Source: Pyrus communis (taxonomy: Eukaryota; Streptophyta; Magnoliopsida; Rosales; Rosaceae). Taken from it: a stretch of 64,000 nt of DNA. Each line of letters starts with the position of its first letter. The first letter of the stretch is position 1. A program made the translations under genes and the position numbers. The notes below the pieces were generated by a model that was not told the DNA's origin, ran no database searches, and saw only the letters and a program-made list of their open reading frames with translations. Positions 1-12,231 of this stretch are shown here, piece after piece. Location: assembly GCF_963583255.1 (NCBI RefSeq), contig NC_084813.1:9720001-9784000 (forward strand), written 5' to 3'.

Positions 1-417
1 AATGTACAAAACCTGTTTTTCTATGATCACCGTAAGGGAATTTTATACGCTAAGCTTATTTGTTCAGATAGCTAACTGAACACTTATATTTCTCTTGAAT
101 TACACGTAAAGAATGTTTTATTATATTGTTCTATAAACAGCAGAGTCCTCTTAAATAGAAACAGCGAACATATAGATGGTGAGCACGAAAACAAATTAAT
201 CTATCCTTGACAGCTACGCAGTCAAAGCCTGTGGCCAACCCGTATAGCACATCAAAAAAATAACAGAAAGACAACATAGAGAGAGGAGAGAGAACCCCTA
301 AACCATGTCATACACAAAATAGCACGTCAACTTCAGAAAAAATAAAGTGTTGCACTTCCATTTCCATAATACTTGGGTTTTTTCAAGTAAGTTCATCAAC
401 AAGTGTTCAGCACTTAC
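1..417 (-). other. Intron of the poly(A) polymerase gene
   Basis: The GTAAGT donor lies at 412..417. Nothing in this stretch resembles the next conserved exon of the family, so the intron is at least 417 bp. No other feature is seen here. Confidence 0.7.
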
Positions 418-2480
418 TTCTGGTACAACCAAGAGAGAAATACTAGCATAAAGGAGGTCGATCGATATTCCGTCAAACTTAAATTTCATTACAGGGACAT
501 GAGCATCTGGAACTGGTTGCAGCTCGGTCACCTCTTCCATCTCAGCAAGAATGTTGTGCAATACAAAGAAGAAGTCTTCCTGAATATGACATAACAGTAC
601 TAAATAAACATACAGTTATAGAGTGAACAATGACAAGACTCAGAACTCCAAGGAAAAACTGCTTCACATCAATACTTACCTCTCGATTGACATAGGATGG
701 CCCAACACATAACGTGTCTATGTCAGCCCCAGGACCATGCACCTACATAAAAAGTAACAGTATACAAGTAAAATCCGAACAAGCAAAACCAATATCATTG
801 GCTAAGAAAAATAACAAATTAGTAAAAAGTTGATGGAGCAACAACTAAAGACATTTTGTATTTCAAAGTCTTGTTTCCCTCTCTCACAAACCAATTCAGA
901 CCACAAATCGAAATCTGAAAACAAAATCAAGAGTGACCACACTTACCCTGAGCCTATAGGACCCAAATGTAAAAATACGAGCATTAGCGTCCTCAACCAT
1001 TTGATCTGTGTATCCTCTCAAGCGAGTAAGTTGCTTCACCCAATCTTTGACAATCTAACAATCAGAAGATGGGATGGGAAAGTTGAAAATGACAAATCAC
1101 TGAAACTAAATAGATTATTATAAAAGGAACAAAAACAAAATATCAATGCCGATTAACATATACATTAATCACAGATCTCATAAGGCTGATATATCAAAAG
1201 CATGGCTTTTGATCAGAAACACATTAAACCCAAAACCATGAATTTTATTCCAACGGACAGGATCAAAATGTTTTCTGTAACAAAAATAGTTGCTTGTACA
1301 GGCTATCATCCTGGTCATGCATCACAAGTTAGCTTTTGCTACTTTATTAGTCATATAGTTTTAAGGGGATACTATAATTTATACAAGACACGTACTCTAA
1401 CTTTACCTCTATAACCATATGTCTGCAACTTTTTACTCTGAGTCTTTGACATCATACACTAATACAGGATCATTGCCATTAGTGAAGTGTAGAATATTTT
1501 CACCCTTTTCAGTCTTCTAGATGTTCTTATTCTAAACCTCAGAAAACCTATTCAATGTTCCAGTATGACACAAAATATAATTACACATCCAAACCCATGA
1601 GATATAAACACCCTACCAGCGCATAATTGTAATTACAAGTGGCAATTAAGAGTAATGATAGGAAGAACAATTTTTTAGACCAAATTTGTAAACCATGTGA
1701 TGTGTCACCAAAAGGAAATAAGCACGTTAATCAACACTTAAGTAACAATCCAATCATCAACAACCAAGTCATATATTTACAAAATTTGGTCTAAATAGTT
1801 GGTCTCCCTAGCATTACCCAGCAATTAAACCCCAAAATTAGGCAACATGGAATAAATAAGACAAACACAAGTTTGTTAATAGCAAAATCAATAACACCTA
1901 CAATTAGCACAAACAAAAGAAGGCAATCAACCGAGAGAGATTTATATTCTGCATGATAGATTCTGACTGAAAGTTTTGGAAGATGGGTAGGCATCAAAAC
2001 AATTATCAAATTAATAGTAAATAATTACTGTCCTAAACCATAACTTCCTGATCACTCTATCTTTGGATTTTAGTGACTCAACAAGTCTACAATACTAAAA
2101 CTGTATTAAGTGTTCATTAGCGCACACACAACCAAAAACTCTCTTATGGAAATTTAAAAACAAAGAATAATCACCTGCTCGATACGCCGAAGAACCTCCT
2201 CTCTCTTGGCAACTCCTTCTTTGGTTTCATAAAGCCCAGCTTCAACCAAAAACTTCAAACACCCCGAAACAAAAACTTTCACAACCAGAACATTAAGAAC
2301 CAAAAAATAATCAATATTTCCAAATCAAAATTCGATAGCACAAACCTTCTCCAACTCTAATGTCCTCTGAATATCGACTTCCGTCGGCCCGGCAGTCGAT
2401 ATTGGCTTTGTCACTCCGTACTGCCTCGCCACCACCTGAGGAGGCGATAGCGGAGCACTCAATCCCTCGGAATTCACCAT
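418..2480 (-). CDS. PAPS: Nuclear poly(A) polymerase, first five coding exons (partial)
   Basis: Adds poly(A) tails to cleaved pre-mRNA in the nucleus. Coding exons in transcript order are 2346..2480, 2175..2252, 947..1054, 680..742 and 418..579, all in phase with GT-AG borders, giving 182 residues. The start is the ATG at 2480, followed by MVNSEGLSAPL and the family YGVTKPIS motif. The nucleotidyltransferase core is visible: FGSYR near residue 101, the metal-binding GADID (Asp114, Asp116) and the third catalytic Asp169 in SIDLLYA. All three catalytic aspartates are present. Relative to the family as I remember it, RLG is RLR at residue 107 and SLW is SLL near residue 178. The donor after exon 5 is GTAAGT, and no next exon is visible in 1..417, so the gene continues off the window. 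Family assignment is secure; the paralog number cannot be told. Confidence 0.93.
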
Positions 2481-2860
2481 CTCAGCATCCCCAAAACGAA
2501 ATTGAAAAAAAAAAAAAAAAAAAAAAAAAAAATTCCTTTCGCACAAAATCAGAAAACCCTAGAATTCCACTGGAAAGATCGCAGGATCTTGAACCCAAAC
2601 CCTAGAATCTACGAAAAGAGGGCAAGAGGAAGGGTTTTTACAGTAAAGACATAGCCGAAACCCTAATAACGGAAGGAAATCGAAAAGCAGAGAACTTTCC
2701 TAAAGAGATAAGAATTCCAAAACCGAAACGAATTGGGAAATTTCTGAAAATTCAGATACAAAACCGAACAAGGAAAACAAACCCTAAAACGCGTCGGAGA
2801 AGATAGATGGAGGAGTCAATGAGACAGGATAGAGAGTGAGTGCCTGGCGGCCGGTTGGTT
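2481..2860 (-). promoter_or_regulatory. 5' leader and proximal promoter of the poly(A) polymerase gene
   Basis: Upstream of the ATG on the minus strand lies a run of about 27 T residues (2505..2531), then CT-rich and AAACCCTA-type sequence (for example around 2570 and 2600) that is common in leaders of plant housekeeping genes. The transcription start is not determined. No convincing TATA box was found. A leader intron is possible but was not modelled. Confidence 0.45.
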
Positions 2861-3594
2861 TTTTTGTGTTTTGATATTTTTTTTACTTTTTAACGGCGTT
2901 ACGGTGGTTACGCGGTGCGCGCCGTTAATTAAGAAAGAGGGAAACCTGGTGCGCTCTTCCATCGGCATTCCGGTTTTGTACACTGCACAGTAGTAACGTC
3001 AACTACAAGGAAACTTTTGTAACTTTTAACGGATCCTTCTGACTCGTTACACGTGGCGACGTGGGGGGTGCTCAAACCCATATGATTTTTTTCCTTTTTC
3101 ATTTTGTAAGAACCGCTCCAACTTTGAGTAAGTCTCAAAATTTAGCTTCTATAACCCCGAAACACTCAAACTCGTGGACCAAAATGAAATTATGGGTTAA
3201 AACTCAAAATTAGGATAAATTATGATCAAGATTTAAATTTGGGTTAATGGGCTGGCCCACGTCTATGCGTGGACGCACTAGCAAAAGGAGGGCTGCTCCG
3301 CGCTTAACGTGCGAAGGTTTAAAGAGGCAAGGTTCCCACCCATGTGGGTGTTGTCGGCCTTTGATAGAAATGTTATATTTCATTTCTTAACAGATAAGAT
3401 TACATCCTTGGGGTATAAATACTGATAACACACACACACACTTGTGCTACCAACTAATTACATCATTGACTAACTAATCATTAGCTAATCACAAGGGTTG
3501 TTATAACAACCTTTTTAACAAACTCATCTATTTACAATTTCACCCTTATTAACCTTGTGGTTGAGCCCAACGTCTCTTTTTGTCATCTACAGTC
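2861..3594. other. Intergenic, no gene seen
   Basis: AT-rich DNA with a short GC-richer patch near 3240..3360 and a short CA repeat near 3430. No coding signal was found on either strand. Confidence 0.6.
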
Positions 3595-3983
3595 TAGATT
3601 AAATGGACCATTGGTTGATCTAACATTCCACACCATTTTTTTTTATTTATAAATTCATTAAATTCAATGGCTGAGATCTAATATAATCAAATCCAACAGT
3701 AAAAAAAAATAAAAATAAAAAAATCTAATAGTCTAAATTTAAATCTAACAGCTAAAATAATAATAAAAAAATATTTATCTCAAAGTTTTATATATCTCTA
3801 TCATGTGTTTCATATTGTTCCGTAGTGTTTCATGAGTTTCATGATGTTGGTTTAGTGATTTTTCAATATTTATCAGAATTTAAATATTTGTAGGTTAAAT
3901 TCTTTATAAAATTAAATTACAATAGTTTGCATAATTTTTTTTTTAAAGTTACATTGAAAAAAAATGAGCCTAAATTCATTCTT
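3595..3983 (-). repeat. Truncated inverted copy of the neighbouring Harbinger-type repeat
   Basis: Read on the minus strand, this stretch matches the sub-terminal region of the MITE at 3987..7168 (for example the part near 6480..6600) and of the Harbinger element near 34140..34330. Shared landmarks include a tract ending in AAATCACTAAA and one with CATGAAACACTA. No terminal inverted repeat is left, so it is a fragment. Confidence 0.6.
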
Positions 3984-4177
3984 TAAGATCATCTCTAACC
4001 CTTGGGTTAAAACCTAAAATTTTTAGCCCATAAAATTTAGATTTTAACCCAAAAACAGTTTTTCTGCTCTAACTATTCTAGGTTAAATTTTTAGCCCCAG
4101 ATTATTAAAGAGTGAATTTAGGCTAATTTTTTTAAATACTTTTTTTAAAGAAAAAATTATGTAGATCATACTAAATT

Positions 4178-5131
4178 TGACACACCTCGACCGAGATCAG
4201 GGCATGCTGGCCGTCACATGGAAGTGACATAAGCATGTGCACATTGTGGAAGCTAAGAAATAATAATAAAAGTATGAACAAATAAAAACCAAGCTATACA
4301 CTGTGTAAACAACATACATGTGCGTGCATAAGTGTGAAAAACAATGTTTAGAGCACGGAAAACCTAGTGCAATCCGGGAGAAACAACACTAAATAAACAC
4401 ACCCAAATGTGGTCCTACACTGGTGATAATCTGTCAGATATGCCGAGAAATCCTCTGGGGAGCCACCAAAAGCGCTATCCAAACTAGAACCTGGAGGGGC
4501 GCAAAACAGAAAGCGTGAGTGGGCAAAAACAAAGCTTTTCAAAATCATTTCAATAACAAAAGTACTAACCCCTCGCCGTAAAACCTATATACTTCCCAGA
4601 AAAATAGAATATACACATAATATAGAAAACATGCTCATAAAATATGCCATGTCGTATGCCTTTAAATAGAATGCAAGTACCCAGGTAATGTCAATCAAAG
4701 CCATGTAATCTGTCAGCCAGAGTCACTTAACGTGACCTGTACGGCTGAATCTAGAGCTCAAATCTCCAGCTCACTAACTACACCTGCACACGAGTCGGAA
4801 CCACCTAAAGTGGTCTGTACGACAAGACTGGGTGTAAATAAGTACGCTCAAGTGCTACGATCACGTGAAGATTGGGCGAATAATCGCGGGTCACCTACGA
4901 GTCGGAACCACCTAAAGTGGTCTGTACAACAGGATTGTGCACCTAACTTGGATCCAAGATGAGCATGTGGTGCAGGAGGTGAACATCACGTGAAGGACTG
5001 TGCCCTACTCTGGACGAGAGCACTAACACCGGGGGTGCAGGTTATGAGCTCTCTATGCATCTCAATTCACTACTAAACATAAACATAAACCATAACTTAT
5101 CTGGCATTTACCTGTGCGTCCACAACACCAA

Positions 5132-5192
<61 letters not shown>

Positions 5193-6408
5193 ACTACTAA
5201 TGCATAGCTAAATATGCAATTGCAATTCATGGCATTTAAAACATATAAACGTTTCATTTCATTTTCTGGGAAAAACATAAGTATATAGGTATATATAGAA
5301 AACCAAAAGCCCACTCACTGGTATGTAGAAGGGTCGTAACCCCTTTGCCTCGAGTGACTGCACTCGCCCTCGGGATAGGTCTCACCTATATGCGAAACAA
5401 CTATAAAAACGTTAATTTTAAAGCACATAACCAACATTACGAAATAACTTCTCATACAATGCTCAATTGGGGTGTGTGAATACAGCAACATGATTTACTC
5501 AACCTCACAAACATCCCTATATTTTTAAAATAATTTTCTAACACCACACGCGCCCCCAAGCGGCGGCCTAGGCATGGCCACACGGGCCGCCCACGCGCAG
5601 GCACGTGCCTGGCACACTGACGGCGTCAGTTAACGCTGTCAAGAATATTCCGTTAACTCTGACGGATTCCGTCAATGCCATTAGGAATATTCCGTCCAAA
5701 GTGACGGAATATTCCGTCGTCTTCTCCAACCAAACTCGGGCGCCATCGCCGTCGTCAGAAAACCGGGAAAACTTCCAAACTTCGTATCTCACTCGTTTTT
5801 CATCCAAATTTCACGAAATTGGTACCAAAATGAAGCTTACAACTAGAGGAACAAATCCTTACCACTTTCAAGCACTAAAACCAACAGAATCTCACTGGGA
5901 AAACTCCACCAAATCCAGCCAAACCTGTAACTCACAATCCCGACGTCCAAAACCTTTAAACGAACCACCCCGAGCCTCTTAAGGACCTCACCAAGCTTCC
6001 TACAAACTTGAAATTCTCAAAAACACAAGAATTAACGTGTGCATGAACAGTACCCCGATTTACACCTCTCGGGTTCGACTTGAAAACAAGGGTTCCCTTA
6101 CCTGAAATGGGTATGGTTGAACTCCTAAGAACCTCACGAGCACAAATATGTAGTTTGTTTCCTCGATCTACCACGTTTTCGAGTGATTGAGTCCTTGTCC
6201 GTACACATGAAGAAGAAGGGAAAGAGAGAAAGAGAGAGACAGACATATACGGGACAGGGAAAGCAAAGGAATGAGTGTGGGTGTGTGTGTATGGTCCAAA
6301 AGCAGCCAACCAACTTCCCAAAAACGACCACACAACGAAACAAAAATACTAGGGGCAAAACCGTCATTTCACCCCTACGGTACGAAAAATCCGGGACGGG
6401 CTGTCACA
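4178..6408 (-). mobile_element. Solo LTR of a gypsy-type retrotransposon
   Basis: A 2231-bp unit runs from TGACACACC to GGCTGTCACA and is flanked by a perfect AAATT duplication (4173..4177, 6409..6413). On the minus strand it begins TGTGACAGCCCG, a start I associate with Tekay/Del chromovirus LTRs. There is no internal domain or second LTR, so it is a solo LTR left by LTR-LTR recombination. A relative sits at 62913..64000. The subfamily name is from memory. Confidence 0.8.
5132..5189. repeat. Compound (CA)n(TA)n microsatellite
   Basis: About 24 bp of CA repeats run directly into about 35 bp of TA repeats inside the solo LTR. Probably length-variable. Confidence 0.9.
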
Positions 6409-7171
6409 AAATTAATTTAAAAATATTTTGATTCCGAGAAATTTAAAAATTCACTAAACCGACCCCATAAAACAAAATATAGAGTTTTTGGATGAATTTT
6501 GATTTAAATAAATTATTTTAGCTGTTGAATTTAAATTTAGGCCATTAGTCTATTTTTTTATCGTTAGATTTTATCATAGCACTATCTCAGCCATTGGATT
6601 CAATAAATTTAAAAATATAAAACAAAACATTAATTAGATTAAATTTGGACCGTTGGGATAACCAACGGCTCATTTAAATGTAAGCCGTTGATCAAATAAA
6701 AGAGCCGTTAGGCTCAGATTTTTTAGTTGACAAGCAGCAAACAGACCCACATGAGTGGGGCTAGTATTTGCAGACATGATGATGGCTTGAAAACAGCCCA
6801 GCGCGTTCAGCAATTGGCGCGACTGATTTTGGATGATAGTCGTCCAACTCTGTCTCTTCCACGTGCATTTGGGGGTCCCTCCACTAACCCAGCTCAATTT
6901 TCTGACTGGTATTTGTCCCAATTTTAGCTTCTAACCCATAACCGCAAATTGGCCCAAGGGTTGGAAGGAAATGGAGGGGGAATAGAAGGTAAATATTAGG
7001 ACTAAAAATTTGGGGCTAAAAATTTGTGGCCCAAGACTTACTTCAAGGTTTGTCTAATAATCTAGGGCTAAAAATTTAACCTAAAAGGGTTAGATAAAAA
7101 ATACAGTTTCTAGGTTAAAACCTAAGTTTTCTAGGTTAAAAAATTTAACCCAAGGGTTGGAGATGGTCTAA

Positions 7172-7631
7172 TAACAAGTTGGAAGCAGATTTTAATTTTT
7201 TTACTTTCCATGCTAAAAGTTTGATAGGGGGATTTCAAATTTGAAACTCCTTACAAATATGAAGAAATTTTTTCCATTAGATTGAGTCTAACAGCAAAAT
7301 AGAGAAAGGAAATATAAGTGATATGCAACTATGAAATGTTTACCAAAACTCTCTAAGTTAATTTGATACTTAATTTTTCAAGTACATCATATCAAGGTAA
7401 AATTCATACTTTTTAAATGTCATGTCTGTTACTAAAAACATGGAAGTTAGAAAATGAAATTATTCCAAAACTCATGTTTTAGTAAACGTATGGAAATGAA
7501 GAATTGGCATGATTTCGATTTCTATTCTCTATAAGTAAACATGTAAGAAGTACCACTAGATTAATGTTTTATAGCCTTTTTTGGAAGTGTTCATTGACGC
7601 AATGTTTGGTAGCACTTTATTACAAGCATAT
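7172..7631. other. Intergenic, no gene seen
   Basis: AT-rich sequence without an open frame of note or a recognisable repeat. It ends at the target duplication of the Pack-MULE. Confidence 0.6.
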
Positions 7632-8057
7632 TAAAAAGTTGGGTAAATATCAGTTTACTACCCTCATGTTTCGTGGTTTTCAACATTTAGTACATCAATT
7701 TTTTTTTTGTCCCAGAGTCATACTTAAAGTGTAAATTTTGGAACAGTCTCATACATCCGTTAGTCAAACTGTTAAGTCTCTTGAGGAGTGACGTGGTGCC
7801 CATGTGGACAATGATTGGGCGCCACGTGTCATTAAAGGGTCCATGTGAATATTAAAAAAATTTAAAAAAATTTAATTTAAAATAAATAAAAAAAAAATCT
7901 AGGCATTCACCTTCACCCCTCCCGACCCCCTCCCTTCTTCTCCCTCTCTTCTCTTCCCTGCACCCAACATCCCCGCACACCCACCCATTCCCCTCCTTCT
8001 CCCTCCTTTCTCTCATCTGCACTCACAACCCTCCTCCTCCTCCTCCTCACAACCCTT

Positions 8058-8621
8058 ATGTCCACAGCCGTCATTTCACAACCCCAACCCCTTTTCACAC
8101 CCGCCGAGCAAGACACCGTCTACATAGTTATGGGCTCCGTCAACCCCAACATCCCCTGGTGCTCCCTCTTCCCCGACGATCTCTGCCTCTCCGCCCTTCA
8201 CGGCGTCGTATGCGACTTCTTCTACAAAATCCCCCTGAGCTTCTCGAAGCTGAAGGTTCTTGATCTGCGTTACAATTATTTTTCCAGAAATGTTCCTGAA
8301 TCGGTGGGAAATCTCTCGGAGCTGGTGAAGGAAGAGAATGATTTAGCTGCTGCGGGAGGGAGAAGGACAGGTGTTGGGTCAGAATTTGGCATGGGCATTT
8401 GGGATAGGTTTTGGGGATATGAGTTGTCTGTGTTAGAGAAGCAAAACCCAGAAACCCAAATACCAAACCCCACAAAAATAAAACCCCAAATTTTTTTTTT
8501 TTTTTTTTGCAGAAGAATCAGTTTCAAGCAAAAAAGCTTCAATCTTTACTCTACCCAGGTAGGTTTTTCTCAAAGTTTTCAAAAATCCATCTCAGGAACT
8601 CCAAGAATTGACATGATTTGA
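8058..8621 (+). pseudogene. Captured fragment of a leucine-rich-repeat protein gene
   Basis: The frame encodes TPAEQDTVYIVM, then PWCSLFPDDLC, HGVVCDFF and LRR-like pieces LKVLDLRYNYFSRNVPESVG and NLSEL. This matches the N-terminal cap and first repeats of plant extracellular LRR proteins of the Piriformospora-insensitive/TMM-like group. After about residue 90 the similarity stops and the frame runs through unrelated, T-rich sequence. There is no signal peptide in frame, but a separate frame from 8644 (MGFVSNPIS followed by a leucine/phenylalanine stretch) looks like one, placed downstream, so pieces may be rearranged. Unlikely to make a working receptor; it could give regulatory RNA against the parent gene. 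Confidence 0.7.
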
Positions 8622-8891
8622 TCCAAAAATTGAAAAGAGCAAATGGGTTTTGTCTCAAACCCTATTTCCAATTTCTCCCTCTATCTGCTTCTATTATTCT
8701 TTCTCATCAATTTTGAGCTCATCCAGTTGCTGAATCTACCATTGACATCACCTCCTTAGAAGAAGTGTGCGGGATGGTGAGTGTAGATGAGGGGAATGGG
8801 TGGGTGTGTGGGGAGGATGGGTGCAGGGAAAAGAAGGAAGAGAGAAGAAGGGAGGGGTGAAGGTGAACCCTTCATCCAAAGAGAAGAAAAG

Positions 8892-8894
<3 letters not shown>

Positions 8895-8924
<30 letters not shown>

Positions 8925-8944
8925 AAGAAGAAGAAGAAGAAGAA
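8895..8944 (+). repeat. (AAG)n microsatellite
   Basis: About 16 AAG units inside the right arm of the Pack-MULE, followed by an A-rich tract. Confidence 0.9.
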
Positions 8945-9247
8945 CAAAAAGAAGAACAAAAAAAAAAAAAAAAAAAACAAATTCCATGTGGACCCTTTAA
9001 TGACACGTGGCGCCCTAGTCATTGTCCATATGGGCACCATGTCATCACTTAACGAGAGACTTAACAATTTGACTAACGGATGTATGAGATTGTCCCAAAA
9101 TTTACACTTTAGGTATGACTCTGGGACCAAAAAAACTTGATGTACTAAATGTTGAAAACCACGAAACATCAGGGTAGTAAACTGATATTTACCCTAAAAA
9201 GTTTAATGTTGATACGAGAAATTCGATTTTAAAAATGTTTCCGGCTA

Positions 9248-9285
9248 TGCCGCTTAGTACTATAGTCTAGTGGTATTCATCTTCA
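9248..9285 (+). mobile_element. tRNA-derived SINE, first piece
   Basis: Starts directly after the 17-bp duplication at 9231..9247. It contains a tRNA box A-like stretch, TAGTCTAGTGGTA. The SINE is broken here by the MULE at 9286 and resumes at 33304. Confidence 0.8.
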
Positions 9286-10087
9286 GAGAATTTATCATAA
9301 ATAGCAAAAAATTAGCCCTTAATTTCAAATATGTCGATTTTTATAAAAACTTTCAAATATATCCAAAATCTCACTTAAATAGACACAAATACTACTCAAT
9401 TTTAAAAACCAAAAGAAATTACAAAACCAAAACCCTATTAGATGAGGAATTAGAAAACCTGACGGCAAAACCCTAGACATAAGAAATGGTGGAGACTTGT
9501 GCATAAGAGAGTGAAGGCATCGACTGCTAGTAGGAAACGGTGGAGACTTGTGCAACCCTAAACGACGGTGAGTGTAGATGGTTAATTTTCTTTCATTTTT
9601 CCTCGTCTGCGTTGTCTCTTAGATCTTGTAGTTTCTTCCTTCTGAATGCAAACATAATCTAGCAAACATGTTTAAAGCAGATTTTTGGTACAATAGTTAA
9701 CAAAATCGTATTATTAAGAACCTACAAAAAGGACCTACTGCCTTTTTTTACATGGTTAAAGCAATAGTATCGTATTCTAGATTTTGTTTACATGGTTAAA
9801 GCATATTTTTCTTGCATTTTGTTTGCTTAATACGATAGTTTGATTTTAGTATTGTCTAGAGTAGTTCATCACATATTAGGAACCTTTTATACAAAACAAT
9901 TTGTGCAACACTACTTTATTAGTTTATATTTTTTGTTAGACTTTGTGATTGGAACTATCTGTTTATTCAATTACATGTTTGCTTGCATATTGTTTTACTT
10001 TTTCTTATTGTTTTGCGTACTGTTTTGTTTATTTCAACTATCTGTTTATGACATTTTTTTTATTTTTTTTGCTTATTTTTTAGGAAA

Positions 10088-11560
10088 ATGTCTAATTTGA
10101 CAATTTTAGTTAACTATGGTGGGAGGTGGGTTGATTCAACGTACAAAAATTGGAAAACTTCATAAGAAAGTACATGGTATTGTGAATGTGGACACAAATA
10201 GATATGAGGTAATTATGAAAGTCATATATAACGCAATGGAAACGACATGGCCTGCAGATATAGTTGATGATGATGATGTCAAGGCATTTATTTTTAAAAA
10301 TCTTTTGAGGTCTTGAAAGATTCCATTATGTGTTACATTAAAGCAAAAGGTATTTTCTGTTGAAAGTGGGATCAATCAACAAGCTCCGGCTAACTTCGAA
10401 CAAGACCCATTGCAAACGGATCTCAACTTTGTTACTCAAGGTGATTTTGAAGATAATGTGCAACATGATTTAGATAACGACTTAGTAAATCAAGAATTTG
10501 AGAATAATCCACATATGGAGTTTGATAATGTGTTCCAAGATAATTTGCAATTTGACGAACCCAGCTCTAACCGATCAAATAGTCACAAGGGTAAATATAT
10601 TGCACATGAATCGGACATGGTGGACCTGTGCAATTCAGATGAAGATTTAGTTGTTGGTCAATTGTACGAGACTAAGGAGGATTTAAAAAAAAGGTTGGGC
10701 ATTGATGCTATGAAGAATAATTATGAGTCCAAAGTGAAGAGATCAAACAAAGAAAGGTTTGAAGTTGGTTGTATCGGTGACGAATGCAAGTGGAAATTAC
10801 GTGCTTCTAAATTACAACAGTCTTCATATTTCAAGGTTAGAAAATGCATTGTTATGCACTCATGCTCATTGGACGTTATTAGTCGCCATCATCGACAAGC
10901 AAGTAGCTCTCTTATTGGTCAATGCATAAAGTATAAGTATAAGGGTGTATCACGAGTACATATACCACATGACCTCATATATGATATACGGAAGGACATG
11001 GGTGTGAGTATAAGTTATGTGAAGGGTTGAAGATCTAGGGAACATGCATTGGATTTGGTTACGGGATCACCGAAAGAATCTTACGCGCTATTTCCATCTT
11101 ATTTTGCTGTGTTAGAAGCCAAAAATTCAGGTACGATAACATATATTGAAACTGATGAGAATAATCATTTTTTGTACAATTTCATGTCACTTGGACCTTG
11201 CATAAGAGGATTTCAAAGTGCTATTAGGCCTGTAATTGCGGATGATGGGACATTTTTAAAGGGTAAATATCTTGGAACTATGTTTGTTGCCACATGCATG
11301 GGCAACAATAAACAAATATACCCTCTAGCATTCAGAGTTGGAGATTCAAAGAATGATGCACCATGGAATTGGTTTTTGACAAAATTACGGGGAGCAATTA
11401 GGGACCTTGATGACATAGTGTTCGCTTCTGATAGACATGAAAGCATTCGAAAGGCTCTCTCAACTGTTTTTCCCAATGTCCATCATGGTGCATGCATATT
11501 CCATATAAGTCAAAACCTTGGGCACTATTTTAAGAATGAGAAAGCACACAAATTGTATTT
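10088..11560 (+). pseudogene. MULE transposase, 5' portion
   Basis: The likely start at 10088 reads MSNLTILVNYGGRWVDS, the N-terminal form of MuDR-like proteins. A frameshift near 10160 moves to the frame KVHGIVNVDTNRYEV, which then stays open to 11560 except for TGA stops at 10314 and 11028. The second stop replaces the usual Trp in the KAWR motif. A zinc-finger DNA-binding region lies around 10780..10870 (CIGDECKWKL, then C and H residues). The MULE transposase core begins with DDGTFLKGKYLG (first catalytic Asp) and ASDRH (second Asp), and ends in KLYF at the CACTA insertion. A leader exon with donor near 9566 and acceptor near 10083 is plausible. Confidence 0.85.
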
Positions 11561-11639
11561 CACTACTACAATATATGCTATCACCGGCGGAGGACAAACC
11601 GACGAGAAATCAAATTTCTGTCGAAAATTTGGCACAAAT

Positions 11640-11960
11640 CCGACATTAAACAATGTAATGTCGCTTTTCAATAGCGACACTATTGCTAGCGTCGCGAAAG
11701 GGCTTCAGTGTCGCTTTTTGAGCTTAATCCAACACTACACAGTGTCGCTTTAAAGCGACACTAACCTTAACGTCGGTTTAAAGCGACGCATACTTACACG
11801 TGCATCAGCTATTTAATTATAAAGTATGCAGTCTACTGTCGCTTTAAAGCGACATTATATTAAAATTAAATAAATAAAATATTCCTTAAACCGACGTTAG
11901 ATAACAATTAAATAAATAAAATATAAAATCTAGTAACGGTCTTAACCGACACTATATTTG
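11640..11960. promoter_or_regulatory. CACTA sub-terminal palindrome array, left end
   Basis: Repeated motifs such as GTGTCGCTTTAAAGCGACAC (near 11741) and GTCGGTTTAAAGCGACG (near 11773), plus half sites. In En/Spm such sub-terminal repeats bind TNPA and are needed for excision. Binding here is inferred from position and repetition. Confidence 0.7.
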
Positions 11961-12231
11961 TTAATAATAATAAAAATAGATGGACAACTGCATGCAATTT
12001 CAATTAATTCCAACTAAAGTAAATTATATAATCAAAATTATAAATTTTAAGATCTAAATAAATAACAAAAACAATAATGCCAAACTGTACATCTAACATT
12101 TCACATAAAATCCAAAAAGTCGTCCGTCGTAACAAACATTAAATCCGACATTACAAACATAACATAAAAAAACAAAAAGATAGACCAATTATACTGTCGT
12201 ATTTAACCGACAAGAAAAAGAACCAATTAAA

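Larger units (their letters stand above)
3987..7168. mobile_element. PIF/Harbinger-type MITE split by a solo LTR
   Basis: The left end GATCATCTCTAACCCTTGGG and the right end CCCAAGGGTTGGAGATGGTC form an inverted repeat of about 150 bp. TAA flanks both sides (3984..3986 and 7169..7171), the target duplication expected for PIF/Harbinger. Without the LTR inserted at 4178 the element is about 0.95 kb and carries no transposase. Sub-terminal sequence is shared with the Harbinger element at 33404..43597, so that family may have mobilised it (inference). Confidence 0.8.
7641..9194. mobile_element. Pack-MULE (non-autonomous Mutator-like element with captured gene piece)
   Basis: The ends GGGTAAATATCAGTTTACTA and its near-complement at the right form long inverted arms (about 250 bp each). 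The flanks carry a perfect 9-bp duplication TAAAAAGTT (7632..7640, 9195..9203), the Mutator hallmark. There is no transposase inside. The centre holds a gene fragment at 8058..8621 and a hydrophobic leader-like frame starting near 8644. The related hairpin at 62005..62731 has the same ends without the gene piece. Confidence 0.85.

Noticed and set aside
5568..5982. Overlapping frames in the GC-richer part of the solo LTR
   Set aside because: Lie entirely within the LTR, on both strands, without domain features. Probably LTR leader sequence.
8787..9140. Open frame rich in Lys or Phe on both strands
   Set aside because: Created by (AAG)n and poly(A) tracts in the Pack-MULE arm. No protein-like composition.
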